From Brachybacterium sp. SGAir0954 (GTDB taxonomy: Bacteria > Actinomycetota > Actinomycetes > Actinomycetales > Dermabacteraceae): a stretch of 64,000 nucleotides of DNA. A program made the translations under genes and the position numbers. This document shows, piece by piece, positions 10,347-18,960 of the stretch. The DNA is taken from positions 3,224,001 to 3,288,000 of the forward strand of contig NZ_CP027295.1 of assembly GCF_005490785.1 (NCBI RefSeq), given 5' to 3'. Under the pieces are notes generated by a model, which was not told where the DNA came from, made no database searches, and saw only the letters and a program-made list of their open reading frames with translations. The number at the start of each line of letters is the position of its first letter. Position 1 is the stretch's first letter.

Positions 10347-11201
10347 TCAGCGCCCCGCGGCCTCCGCGATCGCCCGCACCTCCGCCGGCCCGAACAGGTA
10401 GACCGGCACGGTGACGTCCCCGAGCGTGTCCCCCGCGCTCGGGAGCACCGAGGTGACGACCCGCGGGGCGCCCTCCCCGAGCTCGACGAGGCTCGCCCCG
10501 CTCAGCGCGAGCGCCCGCTCGCTCTCCCCCGCCCCCAGCGGGTCCACCACGTTCGTGACCCCGGGGGCGACGTGCACCGGCACCCCGCCGATGCTGCCGC
10601 TCATCTCGTGGTGGTAGTGCCCCGCGAGCACGATCCGCACATCGCTCCCCGCGAGCACCTCTGCGAGCTCCTCCAGCGGCTCGAGGTCGAGGCTGCGCAG
10701 CAGCGGGGTCGCCGCGACGAGCGGCGGGTGGTGGATCGCGAGCACGGTCCCGCCCGCCGCGGGCTCCGCGAGCACCTCGCGCAGCCAGTCCAGCTGCTCC
10801 CCCGTCAGCTCCCCGTAGCCCGCACCCGGCCGGCTCGAGTCGAGCACCACGACGCGGCCGCCGCCCGCGAGCTCGTGCACCCGGTCCTGCACCTCCGTGC
10901 CCCGCGCCCCCGGACCCCGTACCGCCGCGTAGGCCGCGCTCACGTCGTGGTTGCCCATCGTCACCACGAGCGGCGCGCCGAGCCGCTCCGCGACGGGGTC
11001 GAGGATCGCGTGCAGGCGCCGATAGGACTCCTCCGTGCCGTCCTCGGAGGCGTCCCCCGTGTGCACCACCGCGTCCACGGGACCGATCGCGCCGAGCGCC
11101 CCGAGCAGGCCCTCGAGGGCAGCGCCGGTGTCGATGCGGTCGTAGTGGCGGGCGGCGGGGTCGCCGTAGAGGTGGGTGTCCGTGATCTGGAGGATGCGCA
11201 T
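10347..11201 (-). CDS. Metallophosphoesterase, CpdA-like 3',5'-cyclic nucleotide phosphodiesterase
   Basis: A 284-residue calcineurin-like phosphoesterase. All metal-binding blocks are visible: ITDTHL (residues 6-11), VHTGDASEDG, TMGNHD, AIHHPP and LAGHYHHE. The order and spacing resemble CpdA, which hydrolyses cAMP, and class III cyclic nucleotide phosphodiesterases. The real substrate could be another phosphodiester or phosphomonoester. It stands alone; the start follows a -10 box by six bases, so the mRNA is likely leaderless. Confidence 0.82.
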   Translation of the reverse strand: MRILQITDTHLYGDPAARHYDRIDTGAALEGLLGALGAIGPVDAVVHTGDASEDGTEESYRRLHAILDPVAERLGAPLVVTMGNHDVSAAYAAVRGPGARGTEVQDRVHELAGGGRVVVLDSSRPGAGYGELTGEQLDWLREVLAEPAAGGTVLAIHHPPLVAATPLLRSLDLEPLEELAEVLAGSDVRIVLAGHYHHEMSGSIGGVPVHVAPGVTNVVDPLGAGESERALALSGASLVELGEGAPRVVTSVLPSAGDTLGDVTVPVYLFGPAEVRAIAEAAGR

Positions 11202-11207
11202 GCGGGC

Positions 11208-11213
11208 ACCGTA
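11208..11213 (-). promoter_or_regulatory. -10 box for leaderless phosphoesterase gene
   Basis: TACGGT on the minus strand, six bases before the ATG at 11201. Confidence 0.5.
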
Positions 11214-11268
11214 GCGAGCGGGGGTGTCCCGTGGGTGAACGGGAGCCCCTCACCCGCGCGCGGTCGTC

Positions 11269-11727
11269 CTATCCGAGCGCCCCGACCCACTCGTCGGTGC
11301 CGTCGGTGAACCGCTGATGCTTCCAGATCGGCACCTGGGCCTTGACCTCGTCCACGAGCGCGTCGCACGCCGCGAAGGCCGCCTTGCGGTGCGGGGCGGC
11401 GACCGCGGCGACGAGCGCGCTGTCCCCGATCGCGAGCGGTCCGTGACGGTGCGCCACCGCGAGGCGCACGTCCGGGAAGCGCTCCGCGATCCCGTGCGCC
11501 ACCTGCGCGAGGACCTCCTGGGCCGACGGATGCGCCGTGTACGTGAGTGCCGTGACGCCCCTGCCCTCGTCGTGGTCGCGGACCACGCCGTCGAAGGTGA
11601 CCACGGCGCCGCAGCGCGGATCGGCGACCGCCTCGACCATCGCGGCGACCTCGATGACCGCGGTCGTCACCCCGGCGTGCCGGAGACGCTCCGCCGCCTC
11701 ACCCATCGCGGGATCGTCGGCGCTCAC
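11269..11727 (-). CDS. moaE: Molybdopterin synthase catalytic subunit MoaE
   Basis: A 152-residue MoaE, the large subunit that with MoaD inserts the dithiolene sulfurs into cyclic pyranopterin monophosphate. Hallmarks are GAVVTFDGVVRDHDEG, YTAHPSAQE, VAHRHGPLAIGDSAL and the C-terminal active-site segment KAQVPIWKHQRFTDGTDEWVG with its conserved lysines. The start is a GTG that overlaps the stop of the upstream moaB/mogA gene (GTGA, 11724-11727). Last gene of the minus-strand operon moeA-moaC-moaB-moaE; its partner MoaD is encoded at 15253 on the opposite strand. Confidence 0.92.
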   Translation of the reverse strand: MSADDPAMGEAAERLRHAGVTTAVIEVAAMVEAVADPRCGAVVTFDGVVRDHDEGRGVTALTYTAHPSAQEVLAQVAHGIAERFPDVRLAVAHRHGPLAIGDSALVAAVAAPHRKAAFAACDALVDEVKAQVPIWKHQRFTDGTDEWVGALG

Positions 11728-12272
11728 TCGTGACCCGCCCCGTCGCGCTGCTCGAGCAGGTGGTCGAGGATCGGGTCGAGCACGGCGATGCCGTCCTTCA
11801 CACCGCCGCGGGAGCCCGGCAGGTTCACGACGAAGCAGCGGCCGGCCATGCCGGCGAGACCGCGGCTGAGCAGCGCCGCGGGTGAGGCGGCCTCCCCGCG
11901 CCGACGCACCGCCTCGAGCACGCCCGGCATCTCCCGCTCGATGAGGGGCGCCGTCTGCTCGGGCGTCACGTCCGCGGGGCCGATGCCGGTGCCGCCGGTC
12001 GTGACGACCACGTCGGCCCCCGTGTCGAGTCCGCGACGGATCGCGGCGCCGACCTCGGGGCCGTCGGCCACGACCTCGCGGACGACGGGTTCCAGCCCCC
12101 TGCCCTCGAGCCAGGAGACGAGCAGCGGTCCGGTGCGGTCCTCGTAGGTGCCGTCCGCCGCGCGGGTCGAGGCGACGACCACGTGCGCCCTGCCGCGCAG
12201 GGCGGGCGGCGGCGCGTCCTCGTCGCGGGCGGAGCAGTCGGCGTCGCTGCGCCGTGCGGGCATCTCCTTCAT
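11724..12272 (-). CDS. MoaB/MogA family molybdopterin adenylyltransferase
   Basis: A 182-residue protein of the MoaB/MogA fold, which activates molybdopterin by adenylylation before metal insertion. The pterin-binding signature TTGGTGIGPADVTPEQT is at about residue 95, and the NLPGSRGGVKDGI segment follows near residue 155. The start at 12272 has a GAGGAGG site and forms an ATGA overlap with the moaC stop. The first 25 residues are polar and not conserved. MoaB and MogA cannot be separated safely on sequence alone; the gene partners with MoeA in this operon. Confidence 0.88.
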   Translation of the reverse strand: MKEMPARRSDADCSARDEDAPPPALRGRAHVVVASTRAADGTYEDRTGPLLVSWLEGRGLEPVVREVVADGPEVGAAIRRGLDTGADVVVTTGGTGIGPADVTPEQTAPLIEREMPGVLEAVRRRGEAASPAALLSRGLAGMAGRCFVVNLPGSRGGVKDGIAVLDPILDHLLEQRDGAGHE

Positions 12273-12760
12273 CGGTCCTCCTCGCGCTGCCAGTCGCCGC
12301 TGCGGCCGCCGGACTTCGCGAGCACCCGGATCCCCTCGATGCTCGCCTCCCGGTCCACGGCCTTGATCATGTCGTAGAGGGTCAGGGCGGTCACGCTCAC
12401 CGCGGTGAGCGCCTCCATCTCCACCCCGGTGACGCCCGTGGTGCGCACCCGGGCGGTGATCTCGAGGGCATCCTCCCCCGCGGGGGCCACGTCCACGGTG
12501 ACGCCGGAGATCGGCAGCGGGTGGCACAGCGGCACGAGGTCGCTCGTGCGCTTCGCGCCCATGATCCCGGCGATGCGGGCTACGGGCACCGCCTCGCCCT
12601 TGGGGAGGTCCCCGGCGAGGATCCGCTCGCGCACGTCCGGCCGCGTGCGCAGGAGCCCGCGGGCGGTGGCCTCGCGGGAGGTGACGGGCTTGTCGGTGAC
12701 GTCGACCATGTGGGCGGAGCCGTCCGCGCGCACATGGGAGAGGCCGTCGGGTCGGGTCAT
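12269..12760 (-). CDS. moaC: Cyclic pyranopterin monophosphate synthase MoaC
   Basis: A 163-residue MoaC that, after MoaA, rearranges the 3',8-cyclo intermediate of GTP into cyclic pyranopterin monophosphate. Clear signatures are AHMVDVTDKPVTSREATA, KRTSDLVPLCHPLPIS (active-site segment, residues about 70-85) and VEMEALTAVSVTALTLYDM. Its start overlaps the moeA stop by one base (TGATG), and its end overlaps the next gene by four, so the operon is tightly coupled. Confidence 0.95.
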   Translation of the reverse strand: MTRPDGLSHVRADGSAHMVDVTDKPVTSREATARGLLRTRPDVRERILAGDLPKGEAVPVARIAGIMGAKRTSDLVPLCHPLPISGVTVDVAPAGEDALEITARVRTTGVTGVEMEALTAVSVTALTLYDMIKAVDREASIEGIRVLAKSGGRSGDWQREEDR

Positions 12761-14034
12761 CAGGAGCCTTCCGTGAGCAGGATCGTCTCGACGAGGTCGC
12801 CGTCGTGGAGGAGGTCGGTGCCGACCGGCACGGCGACGAGGGCGTCCGCGGCGGCGAGCGCGGCGACGAGGTGGGAGCCGGGGCCGCCCACGAGCCGCAC
12901 CTGGCCCGAGGGGAGCACGCGCGCCCGCCGGTGCTGGAGCAGGTGAGCGGGAGAGGGCTCGGGACGGGCGGGGTCCTCGAGCCGCAGCGGCAGCCGCAGC
13001 CGCCGGCGGGGCGGGGCGCCGAGTGCCGGTCGCAGGATCAGCTCGCAGCTGAGCAGCGCGGAGACGGGGTTGCCGGGCAGGGCGATCCAGGGCACACGGC
13101 GCCCCTCGTGGAGCAGGGTGCCGATGCCCTGGGGCCCGCCCGGCTGGAGGGCGAGGGTCGGGAAGGCGAGCGAGACCTCAGGGTGCTCGGCGGCCATCCG
13201 CACCACCTCGCGGGCGCCCTGGCTCACGCCGCCGCTCGTGACGATGAGGTCCGCATCGGTGCTCTCGAGCTCCGCGTGGAGGCGCTCGAGCAGGAGGGCC
13301 GGGTCGTCCGGCACGGCGGCCGTGCCGACGACCTCGGCGCCGGCCTCGGCGAGCGCGGCGGCGAGACCGGGCCCGTTCGCGTCATGGGTGCGCCCGGGGC
13401 CGGGGTCGCCGCCCGCGGGGGCGACCTCGCTGCCGGTGGAGAGGACGAGCACGCGCGGCGGGATGCGGGCCTCGACCTCGCGGGCGCCGCACGCGGCGAG
13501 GTGGGCGATCCGGCCGGGGGTGAGCACCTGCCCCACGCGCAGGATCGTGTCCCCGCGACGGGTCGCCGAGCCCCGGGGACGCACGAAGCGCCCGGACCCG
13601 GTCCCGAGCGGAGTCAGCACCACGGAGACCGCGTCGCCGTCGGGCCCGTCGGACCCACCCGGCACGAAGCGCCCGGCGGCGCTCTCCTCGACGGGGACCA
13701 CCAGGTCCGCGCCGGCGGGGACGGGGGCGCCGGTCATGATCGCGCGGGCGGTGCCGGGCGCGAGCTCGCCGGGCAGGTCTCCGGCGGCGATCATCGCCCC
13801 GAGCGGCAGGGTGACCTCCTCGCCCGCGGCGGGGAGGTCCGCGGCGCGCACCGCATAGCCGTCCATCTGGGAGACGTCCGCCGCGGGGACGTCGAGCGGG
13901 CTGCGCAGCTCCTGCGCGGCCACGCGTCCCAGGGCCGCGGCGCCCAGCGGCACCGGCAACGCCCCCAGGGTCTCCGCGAGCAGGGCGGTGACGTCCGCCA
14001 CGTGGTCCGCGAGGGGGATGCGGCGCGATGCCAT
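12760..14034 (-). CDS. moeA: Molybdopterin molybdotransferase MoeA
   Basis: A 424-residue MoeA that inserts molybdate into adenylylated molybdopterin. MDGYAVRA, RAIMTGAPVPAGAD and LPGNPVSALL are present. The central loop reads SGGVSQGAREVVR, while most MoeA proteins have an Asp shortly after the Gly-Gly (as in GAYDVVK of the second MoeA in this window); here an Arg-Glu pair occupies that place. The start at 14034 is fixed by an AAGGAGG site. First gene of the minus-strand cofactor operon, divergent from moaA. Confidence 0.93.
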   Translation of the reverse strand: MASRRIPLADHVADVTALLAETLGALPVPLGAAALGRVAAQELRSPLDVPAADVSQMDGYAVRAADLPAAGEEVTLPLGAMIAAGDLPGELAPGTARAIMTGAPVPAGADLVVPVEESAAGRFVPGGSDGPDGDAVSVVLTPLGTGSGRFVRPRGSATRRGDTILRVGQVLTPGRIAHLAACGAREVEARIPPRVLVLSTGSEVAPAGGDPGPGRTHDANGPGLAAALAEAGAEVVGTAAVPDDPALLLERLHAELESTDADLIVTSGGVSQGAREVVRMAAEHPEVSLAFPTLALQPGGPQGIGTLLHEGRRVPWIALPGNPVSALLSCELILRPALGAPPRRRLRLPLRLEDPARPEPSPAHLLQHRRARVLPSGQVRLVGGPGSHLVAALAAADALVAVPVGTDLLHDGDLVETILLTEGS

Positions 14035-14110
14035 GGCGGGGCCTCCTTCTGGGCACCTCCTCACCGATCCGGCGCGGTGAGGGGGCCACCACCGAGGGTA
14101 GCGCCCGGCC

Positions 14111-14116
14111 TATCCT
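14111..14116 (+). promoter_or_regulatory. Putative -10 box of moaA
   Basis: TATCCT with a 42-base leader to the moaA ATG. No convincing -35. It lies in the divergent moeA-moaA spacer. Confidence 0.35.
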
Positions 14117-14158
14117 GGAGGGACGCCCGCCATCCCGCGCCACGGAAGGAGCCGCCGC

Positions 14159-15250
14159 ATGGCCCGCATCGCGCTCGGCATCCCCGTGCCCCGCCGCACC
14201 GATCCCCGGGGCGATCTGCCGGACGTCTCCGACCGCCCCTCCTCCCCCGCCCTCGTGGACCGCTTCGGCCGCGCGGCGACGGACCTGCGGGTCTCGCTCA
14301 CCGACTTCTGCAACCTGCGCTGCAGCTACTGCATGCCGGAGTCCGGGCTCACCTTCCTCAAGCGCGACCAGCTGCTCTCCACGGAGGAGATCGTCCGCCT
14401 GGTGCGGATCGGCGTGGAGGAGCTGGGCGTGGAGCAGGTGCGCTTCACCGGCGGGGAGCCGCTCACCCGCCCGGACCTCGAGGAGATCCTCGCCGGCTGC
14501 GCGGCCCTGCCCGGGCGGCCCGAGCTCTCGCTCACCACGAACGCGATCGGGCTGGACCATCGGGCGGCCGGTCTCGCCGCTGCCGGGCTGGACCGGATCA
14601 ACGTCTCCCTGGACACGGTGGTCTCCGAGACCTTCGAGCGCATCACCCGCCGCCCCCTGCTGCACCGCGTGCTCGAGGGCATCGACGGGGCGCGGGAGGC
14701 CGGGCTCTCCCCGATCAAGATCAACGCGGTGATCCTGCCGGGCGTGAACGACCACGAGCTGCCAAACCTGCTGGCCTGGTGCCTCGAGCGGGACCTGCAG
14801 CTGCGGGTCATCGAGCAGATGCCGCTGGACGCGGACCATGCCTGGGACCGCGGCGCGATGGTCACCGCCGGCAGGGTGCGGGAGATCCTCGAGGACCGCT
14901 TCTCCCTCTCCCCCGCCCCCGTGGCCCGCGAGGGCGCCCCCGCGGAGCTGTTCGACGTCGCCGCCCGGGACGATGGGGAGCACCTGGGCCGCCTCGGGAT
15001 CATCGCCTCGGTCACCGAGCCCTTCTGCGCGGACTGCCGCCGCACCCGGCTCACCGCGGAGGGCAGCGTGCGCACGTGCCTGTTCTCCCGCGAGGAGACG
15101 GACCTGCGCACGGCCCTGCGCTCCGGTGCGACGGACGCGGAGATCGCGGACCTCTGGCGCGCCGCCCACTGGGGCAAGAAGGCCGGGCACGGCATGGACC
15201 GGGCGGACTTCGTGCCGCCCGAGCGGCCCATGAGCGCGATCGGAGGATGA
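14159..15250 (+). CDS. moaA: GTP 3',8-cyclase MoaA (radical SAM)
   Basis: A 363-residue MoaA, the first enzyme of molybdenum cofactor synthesis. The radical SAM cluster motif is C51xxxC55xxC58 (CNLRCSYC). The C-terminal cluster cysteines are in CADCRRTRLTAEGSVRTCLF. The chain ends in the conserved Gly-Gly that is needed for activity in this family. The N-terminal 40 residues are a non-conserved extension; the GGAAGGAG site supports the start used here. It overlaps nothing upstream and runs directly into moaD. Confidence 0.96.
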   Translation: MARIALGIPVPRRTDPRGDLPDVSDRPSSPALVDRFGRAATDLRVSLTDFCNLRCSYCMPESGLTFLKRDQLLSTEEIVRLVRIGVEELGVEQVRFTGGEPLTRPDLEEILAGCAALPGRPELSLTTNAIGLDHRAAGLAAAGLDRINVSLDTVVSETFERITRRPLLHRVLEGIDGAREAGLSPIKINAVILPGVNDHELPNLLAWCLERDLQLRVIEQMPLDADHAWDRGAMVTAGRVREILEDRFSLSPAPVAREGAPAELFDVAARDDGEHLGRLGIIASVTEPFCADCRRTRLTAEGSVRTCLFSREETDLRTALRSGATDAEIADLWRAAHWGKKAGHGMDRADFVPPERPMSAIGG

Positions 15251-15252
15251 GC

Positions 15253-15513
15253 ATGAGCGCAGCAGGGAGCCCGGAGGTCCGGGTGCGGCTGTTCGCCGGG
15301 GCGGCGGCGGCCTACGGGGCCGACGACGCCACCGTGCACGGGGCGACCGTGGAGGCGGCGATCGCGGACCTGCTCGAGGGTGCCTCCGCGGAGGCCCGCA
15401 CCGTGGTGGGCCGTTCGAGCCTGCTCGTGAACGCCGTGGCCTGCACCGATCCCGGGAGGACGCTGGCCGACGGCGACCGGATCGACGTGCTCCCGCCCTT
15501 CGCGGGCGGCTGA
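15253..15513 (+). CDS. moaD: Molybdopterin synthase sulfur carrier subunit MoaD
   Basis: An 86-residue ubiquitin-like protein ending in Gly-Gly (PPFAGG), the site that becomes a thiocarboxylate. Other signatures are RVRLFAGAAAAYG at the N-terminus and LADGDRIDVLPPF before the tail. Two starts are possible: an ATG at 15247 overlapping the moaA stop, or the ATG at 15253. The second is chosen because the GGAGG at 15242-15246 is then six bases away. It works with MoaE and is presumably activated by the MoeB-like protein encoded next to it. Confidence 0.92.
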   Translation: MSAAGSPEVRVRLFAGAAAAYGADDATVHGATVEAAIADLLEGASAEARTVVGRSSLLVNAVACTDPGRTLADGDRIDVLPPFAGG

Positions 15514-15532
15514 TCTCGCCGCTGCGGCCGCG

Positions 15533-16702
15533 TCAGCGCGCGCGGAAGGCGCGCAGGGCCTCGGCCCCGCCGCGCAGGGAGCGCACGCCCACGCCGTGCT
15601 CGGCGAGCACCCGCTGGGCGCTGCCGGAGCGGGTGCCGCCCGCGCACAGCAGCACCGCTCCCTCGAGCGCGGCCCGCGCCTCCCCCGTGAGCGCGAGCAG
15701 CTCCGCGAGCGGCACGTGCTCCGCGCCCGCGACGGCGCCGCGCTCGGCGATCTCCGAGCTCTCGCGCAGGTCGATGACGCGCACGCCGGCGGCGAGCAGG
15801 GCCGGGAGCTCCACGGGCAGCACCTCGGGCGCCGCCGCGGATCCCGCGGGCCCCGACGGACCGGGGAGCGCGCAGGTCACCCGCAGGTCCTCGAGGGCGG
15901 TCACGGGGGCGCGGGAGGGGTCGCGGGCGAGCGGCAGCTCGTCCCACCGCGCCCGCAGCGCGTCGTACAGCGCGAGCCGGCCCTGGAGCGGCTCCCCCAT
16001 CCCGGTGAGCACCTTGACGGCCTCGAGCGCCATGGTCGAGCCGATGACCCCGCACAGCATGCCGAGCACCCCGGCCTCCGCGCAGGACGGCACCTCGCCG
16101 GGTCGCGGGGGCACGGGGTGGAGGTCGCGGTAGGTGGGTCCGCCGGTGTCCGCACGGAACACGGCCACCTGCCCGGAGAAGGCGAGGATCGAGCCCCACA
16201 CGAGCGGGAGGCGGAGGATCTCGCACGCGTCGGAGGCGAGGTAGCGGGTGGGGAAGTTGTCGCTGCCGTCGAGGACGAGGTCGTGCCCGGAGAGGAGGTC
16301 GAGCGCGGTCGCAGGCGTCACCGCGTCCACGACGGCCCGCACCTCGACCTCGGGGTTCTGGAGGGTCAGCCGCTCCGCGGCGACCTCCGCCTTCGCCCGG
16401 CCGACGTCCGCCGCGGAGAACAGCACCTGGCGGTGGAGGTTCGTGAGGTCGACCCGATCGGGGTCCACGACCGTCAGCGAGCCGATGCCGGCGGCGGCGA
16501 GATAGGACAGCAGCGGCGCGCCCAGGCCGCCCGCGCCGATCACGAGCACCCGGGAGGTCGCGAGACGCTCCTGGCCCGCGTCGCCGAGCTCGGGCAGCCG
16601 GCGCTGCCGGGCGTAGCGGGGCCCCAGCGCACCCTGTTCCGACACCAGTCCAGCACTTTTGCCCTGCACGTCCGCCCTCGCTCCGCCATTACCGTCCACC
16701 AT
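15533..16702 (-). CDS. MoeB/ThiF-like adenylyltransferase with C-terminal rhodanese domain
   Basis: A 389-residue E1-like enzyme that should adenylylate the C-terminus of MoaD and, through its rhodanese domain, help load sulfur. RYARQRRLPELG and the nucleotide site GAGGLGAPLLSYLAAAGIG lead the first 70-100 residues; VPSCAEAGVLG is also conserved. The rhodanese domain holds LLCAGGTRSGSAQR with the active Cys. The zinc-binding CxxC pairs normal in MoeB are missing: TYRDLHPVPP and RDPSRAPVT occupy those places. The start is uncertain: ATG 16702 is used, but a GTG at 16711 sits better behind the GGAGG site, and a GTG at 16645 is also possible. Converges on moaD. Confidence 0.85.
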   Translation of the reverse strand: MVDGNGGARADVQGKSAGLVSEQGALGPRYARQRRLPELGDAGQERLATSRVLVIGAGGLGAPLLSYLAAAGIGSLTVVDPDRVDLTNLHRQVLFSAADVGRAKAEVAAERLTLQNPEVEVRAVVDAVTPATALDLLSGHDLVLDGSDNFPTRYLASDACEILRLPLVWGSILAFSGQVAVFRADTGGPTYRDLHPVPPRPGEVPSCAEAGVLGMLCGVIGSTMALEAVKVLTGMGEPLQGRLALYDALRARWDELPLARDPSRAPVTALEDLRVTCALPGPSGPAGSAAAPEVLPVELPALLAAGVRVIDLRESSEIAERGAVAGAEHVPLAELLALTGEARAALEGAVLLCAGGTRSGSAQRVLAEHGVGVRSLRGGAEALRAFRAR

Positions 16703-16797
16703 GTGAGGCACGTCGCTCTCACCTCCGCTTCCGTGACCCTCGATAACGATTCGGCCATGGCCTCTCGATCTGGCACTGAACACCCTGTGACTCGGCA

Positions 16798-16803
16798 TAC
16801 AGT
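16798..16803 (+). promoter_or_regulatory. Putative -10 box of the peptide ABC transporter operon
   Basis: TACAGT in the 275-base spacer between the MoeB-like gene and the first permease. The -35 is poor. The rest of the spacer shows no gene. Confidence 0.25.
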
Positions 16804-16986
16804 CTCCACAACTTACTGACAGGTCCCGCGCCGGAGCGGGAACCACCTTCCGATCCGTGAGGACCCTCTCGTGCTCCACCCCTACTCACCGCCCCCGTCG
16901 GGACGGCTCGCCGATCGCCCCGCGATCGGGTCCAGTGACGTCGACCGCACCATCGGTGGAGCCCGTGCACGACGAGGAGCCGCTGC

Positions 16987-17976
16987 GTGACCAGCTACAT
17001 CCTGCGACGCTTCGTCAACTACGCCATCCTCACGGCGCTCGCGACGGTGTTCGTCTACATCGCCGCGTCCACGTTCTTCTATCCTCGGCGCCGGTACCTG
17101 GGGCGCAACCCCCCGATCCCCGAGGACTCTATCGACAGCATCCTCACCGGGTACGGCATCAACGACAAGGACCCGGTCCTCCTGCGGACCTGGTGGTGGA
17201 TCGAGCGCATCGTCACGAACCCGCTGCCGGACAAGCTCGGGCACGACCTCGGCAACAACGCGGTCATCGCCGAGATCTTCTCCCGGGCCGGCGTGAGCCT
17301 GCGGCTGCTGCTCGTGGGCGCGATCATCGCGGCGTTCCTCGGGGTGTTCTTCGGCGTCTGGGGCGCGGTGCGCCAGTACAAGGCCTCGGACCAGATCGTC
17401 TCCTACACGTCGTTCATCCTCATCTCGACCCCCACCTTCGTGGGCGGCGTGATCCTGCAGATCCTCGCGACGAACTTCAACAACGCCACCGGTCACCAGC
17501 TGATCCGCTTCACGGGCGCCTACACCCCCGGCATCACGGGCTTCTGGCCGCAGCTCATGGACAAGGGCGTGCACCTGCTGCTGCCCACCATCGCGCTCGC
17601 GCTGTTCGGCGCCGCCGGCTACTCGCGCTACCAGCGCGCGGTCATGCTCGACGTGCTCGGCAGCGACTTCATCCGCACGGCCCGCGCCAAGGGTGCGACC
17701 CGCACCCACGCCCTCGTCAAGCACGGCGTGCGCGTGGCCCTCATCCCCATGTCCACCTACTTCGCGTACAACTTCGGCACGCTCGTCTCCGGCTCCGCCT
17801 TCCTCGAGATCATCTTCTCGTGGGCCGGCATGGGCCAGTACGGGATCATGGCGGTCCAGCAGTCCGACGTGAACGCCCTCGCGGGCACCGTCTGCTTCAC
17901 CGCGATCCTGCTGCTGATCAGCTCCACGCTCTCCGAAGTCCTCTACGCGGCGCTCGACCCGAGAGTGAGGGTCTGA
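16987..17976 (+). CDS. Dipeptide/oligopeptide ABC transporter permease (DppB/OppB type)
   Basis: A 329-residue inner-membrane permease of a peptide or nickel-type importer. It begins with the typical YILRRFVNYAILTALATVFVYI helix, has about six hydrophobic segments, and carries the cytoplasmic coupling loop DFIRTARAKGATRTHALVKH that contacts the ATPase. The ASTFFYPRR insert after the first helix is a feature of an actinobacterial subgroup. The start is a GTG with a GAGGAG-like site. First gene of a four-gene operon. Confidence 0.92.
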   Translation: MTSYILRRFVNYAILTALATVFVYIAASTFFYPRRRYLGRNPPIPEDSIDSILTGYGINDKDPVLLRTWWWIERIVTNPLPDKLGHDLGNNAVIAEIFSRAGVSLRLLLVGAIIAAFLGVFFGVWGAVRQYKASDQIVSYTSFILISTPTFVGGVILQILATNFNNATGHQLIRFTGAYTPGITGFWPQLMDKGVHLLLPTIALALFGAAGYSRYQRAVMLDVLGSDFIRTARAKGATRTHALVKHGVRVALIPMSTYFAYNFGTLVSGSAFLEIIFSWAGMGQYGIMAVQQSDVNALAGTVCFTAILLLISSTLSEVLYAALDPRVRV

Positions 17977-17979
17977 CCC

Positions 17980-18960
17980 ATGTCGATGACTCCGACCCCT
18001 CCCACCGACCAGGCCGTCGACCTCCCCACGGATCTCGAGCCCACCGCCTCCCTCGCGGAGGAGGCCGGCGTGGGCGCCGGCTCCGCGGCCCAGAAGGCCT
18101 ACCGTCCCGTCTCCCGCGGCCGCCTCGTCTGGCGCCGCCTGCGGCGCAAGCCGAACTTCTGGATCGGCGCCGTCATCCTCGCGCTGATCATCCTCTTCGC
18201 CCTGTTCGGCGACCTGCTGAACATCTACGAGCTGGGTGAGCAGGACCCGTACAGCTTCAACGCGAAGCCCAGTGGGCAGCACTTCTTCGGCACCGACGCG
18301 ATCGGCGTGGACCTCTACGCCTCGATGACGGAGGCGCTGCGCAAGTCCCTGCTGATCGGCTTCCTCGCCGCGCCTCTCGCGACCGTGCTCGCCGCCTTCA
18401 TCGGCTCCCTCGCCGGCTACCTCGGCGGCTTCGTGGAGACGGCGACCAACTGGGTCATCAACCTGCTGCTCGTGCTGCCGGTGTTCTACGTCCTCATGAT
18501 CATCTCGCCGCTGCTGTCCTCGATGAGCTGGGTGATCCTGGTCGTCGCGATCGGCCTGTTCGGCTGGATGATCATGGCCCAGATCGTCAAGAACCAGACG
18601 AAGTCCCTCAAGGAGAGGGAGTACGTCAAGGCGGCCCGCTACATGGGGGTCGGCACGCTGACCATCCTGCGCCGCCACATCATCCCCAACGTCGCCTCGC
18701 TGCTGATCATCGACGCCACCCTCGGCGTCGCCTCCGCGATCCTCGCGGAGACCTCGCTGTCCTACTTCGGCCTGGGCATCCAGGCGCCGGACGTCTCCCT
18801 CGGGACGCTCCTTCAGGACGGCACGAGCGCCGCCGTCTCCCGGCCGTGGCTGTTCCTGATCCCCGCCGGCTTCCTCGTCACGCTCCTCACGGCCGTCGCC
18901 CTGATCGGCGACGGACTGCGCGACGCGATCGATCCCACCAGTGAGGTGAACCGTGCCTGA
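17980..18960 (+). CDS. Dipeptide/oligopeptide ABC transporter permease (DppC/OppC type)
   Basis: A 326-residue second permease. An unstructured acidic N-terminus of about 45 residues precedes the GRLVWRRLRRKPNFWIGAVIL segment typical of DppC. Six hydrophobic helices follow, with the coupling loop REYVKAARYMGVGTLTILRRH and the C-terminal LIGDGLRDAIDP, which is near-invariant in this family. It begins three bases after the first permease stop and its end overlaps the ATPase gene by eight bases. Confidence 0.93.
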   Translation: MSMTPTPPTDQAVDLPTDLEPTASLAEEAGVGAGSAAQKAYRPVSRGRLVWRRLRRKPNFWIGAVILALIILFALFGDLLNIYELGEQDPYSFNAKPSGQHFFGTDAIGVDLYASMTEALRKSLLIGFLAAPLATVLAAFIGSLAGYLGGFVETATNWVINLLLVLPVFYVLMIISPLLSSMSWVILVVAIGLFGWMIMAQIVKNQTKSLKEREYVKAARYMGVGTLTILRRHIIPNVASLLIIDATLGVASAILAETSLSYFGLGIQAPDVSLGTLLQDGTSAAVSRPWLFLIPAGFLVTLLTAVALIGDGLRDAIDPTSEVNRA

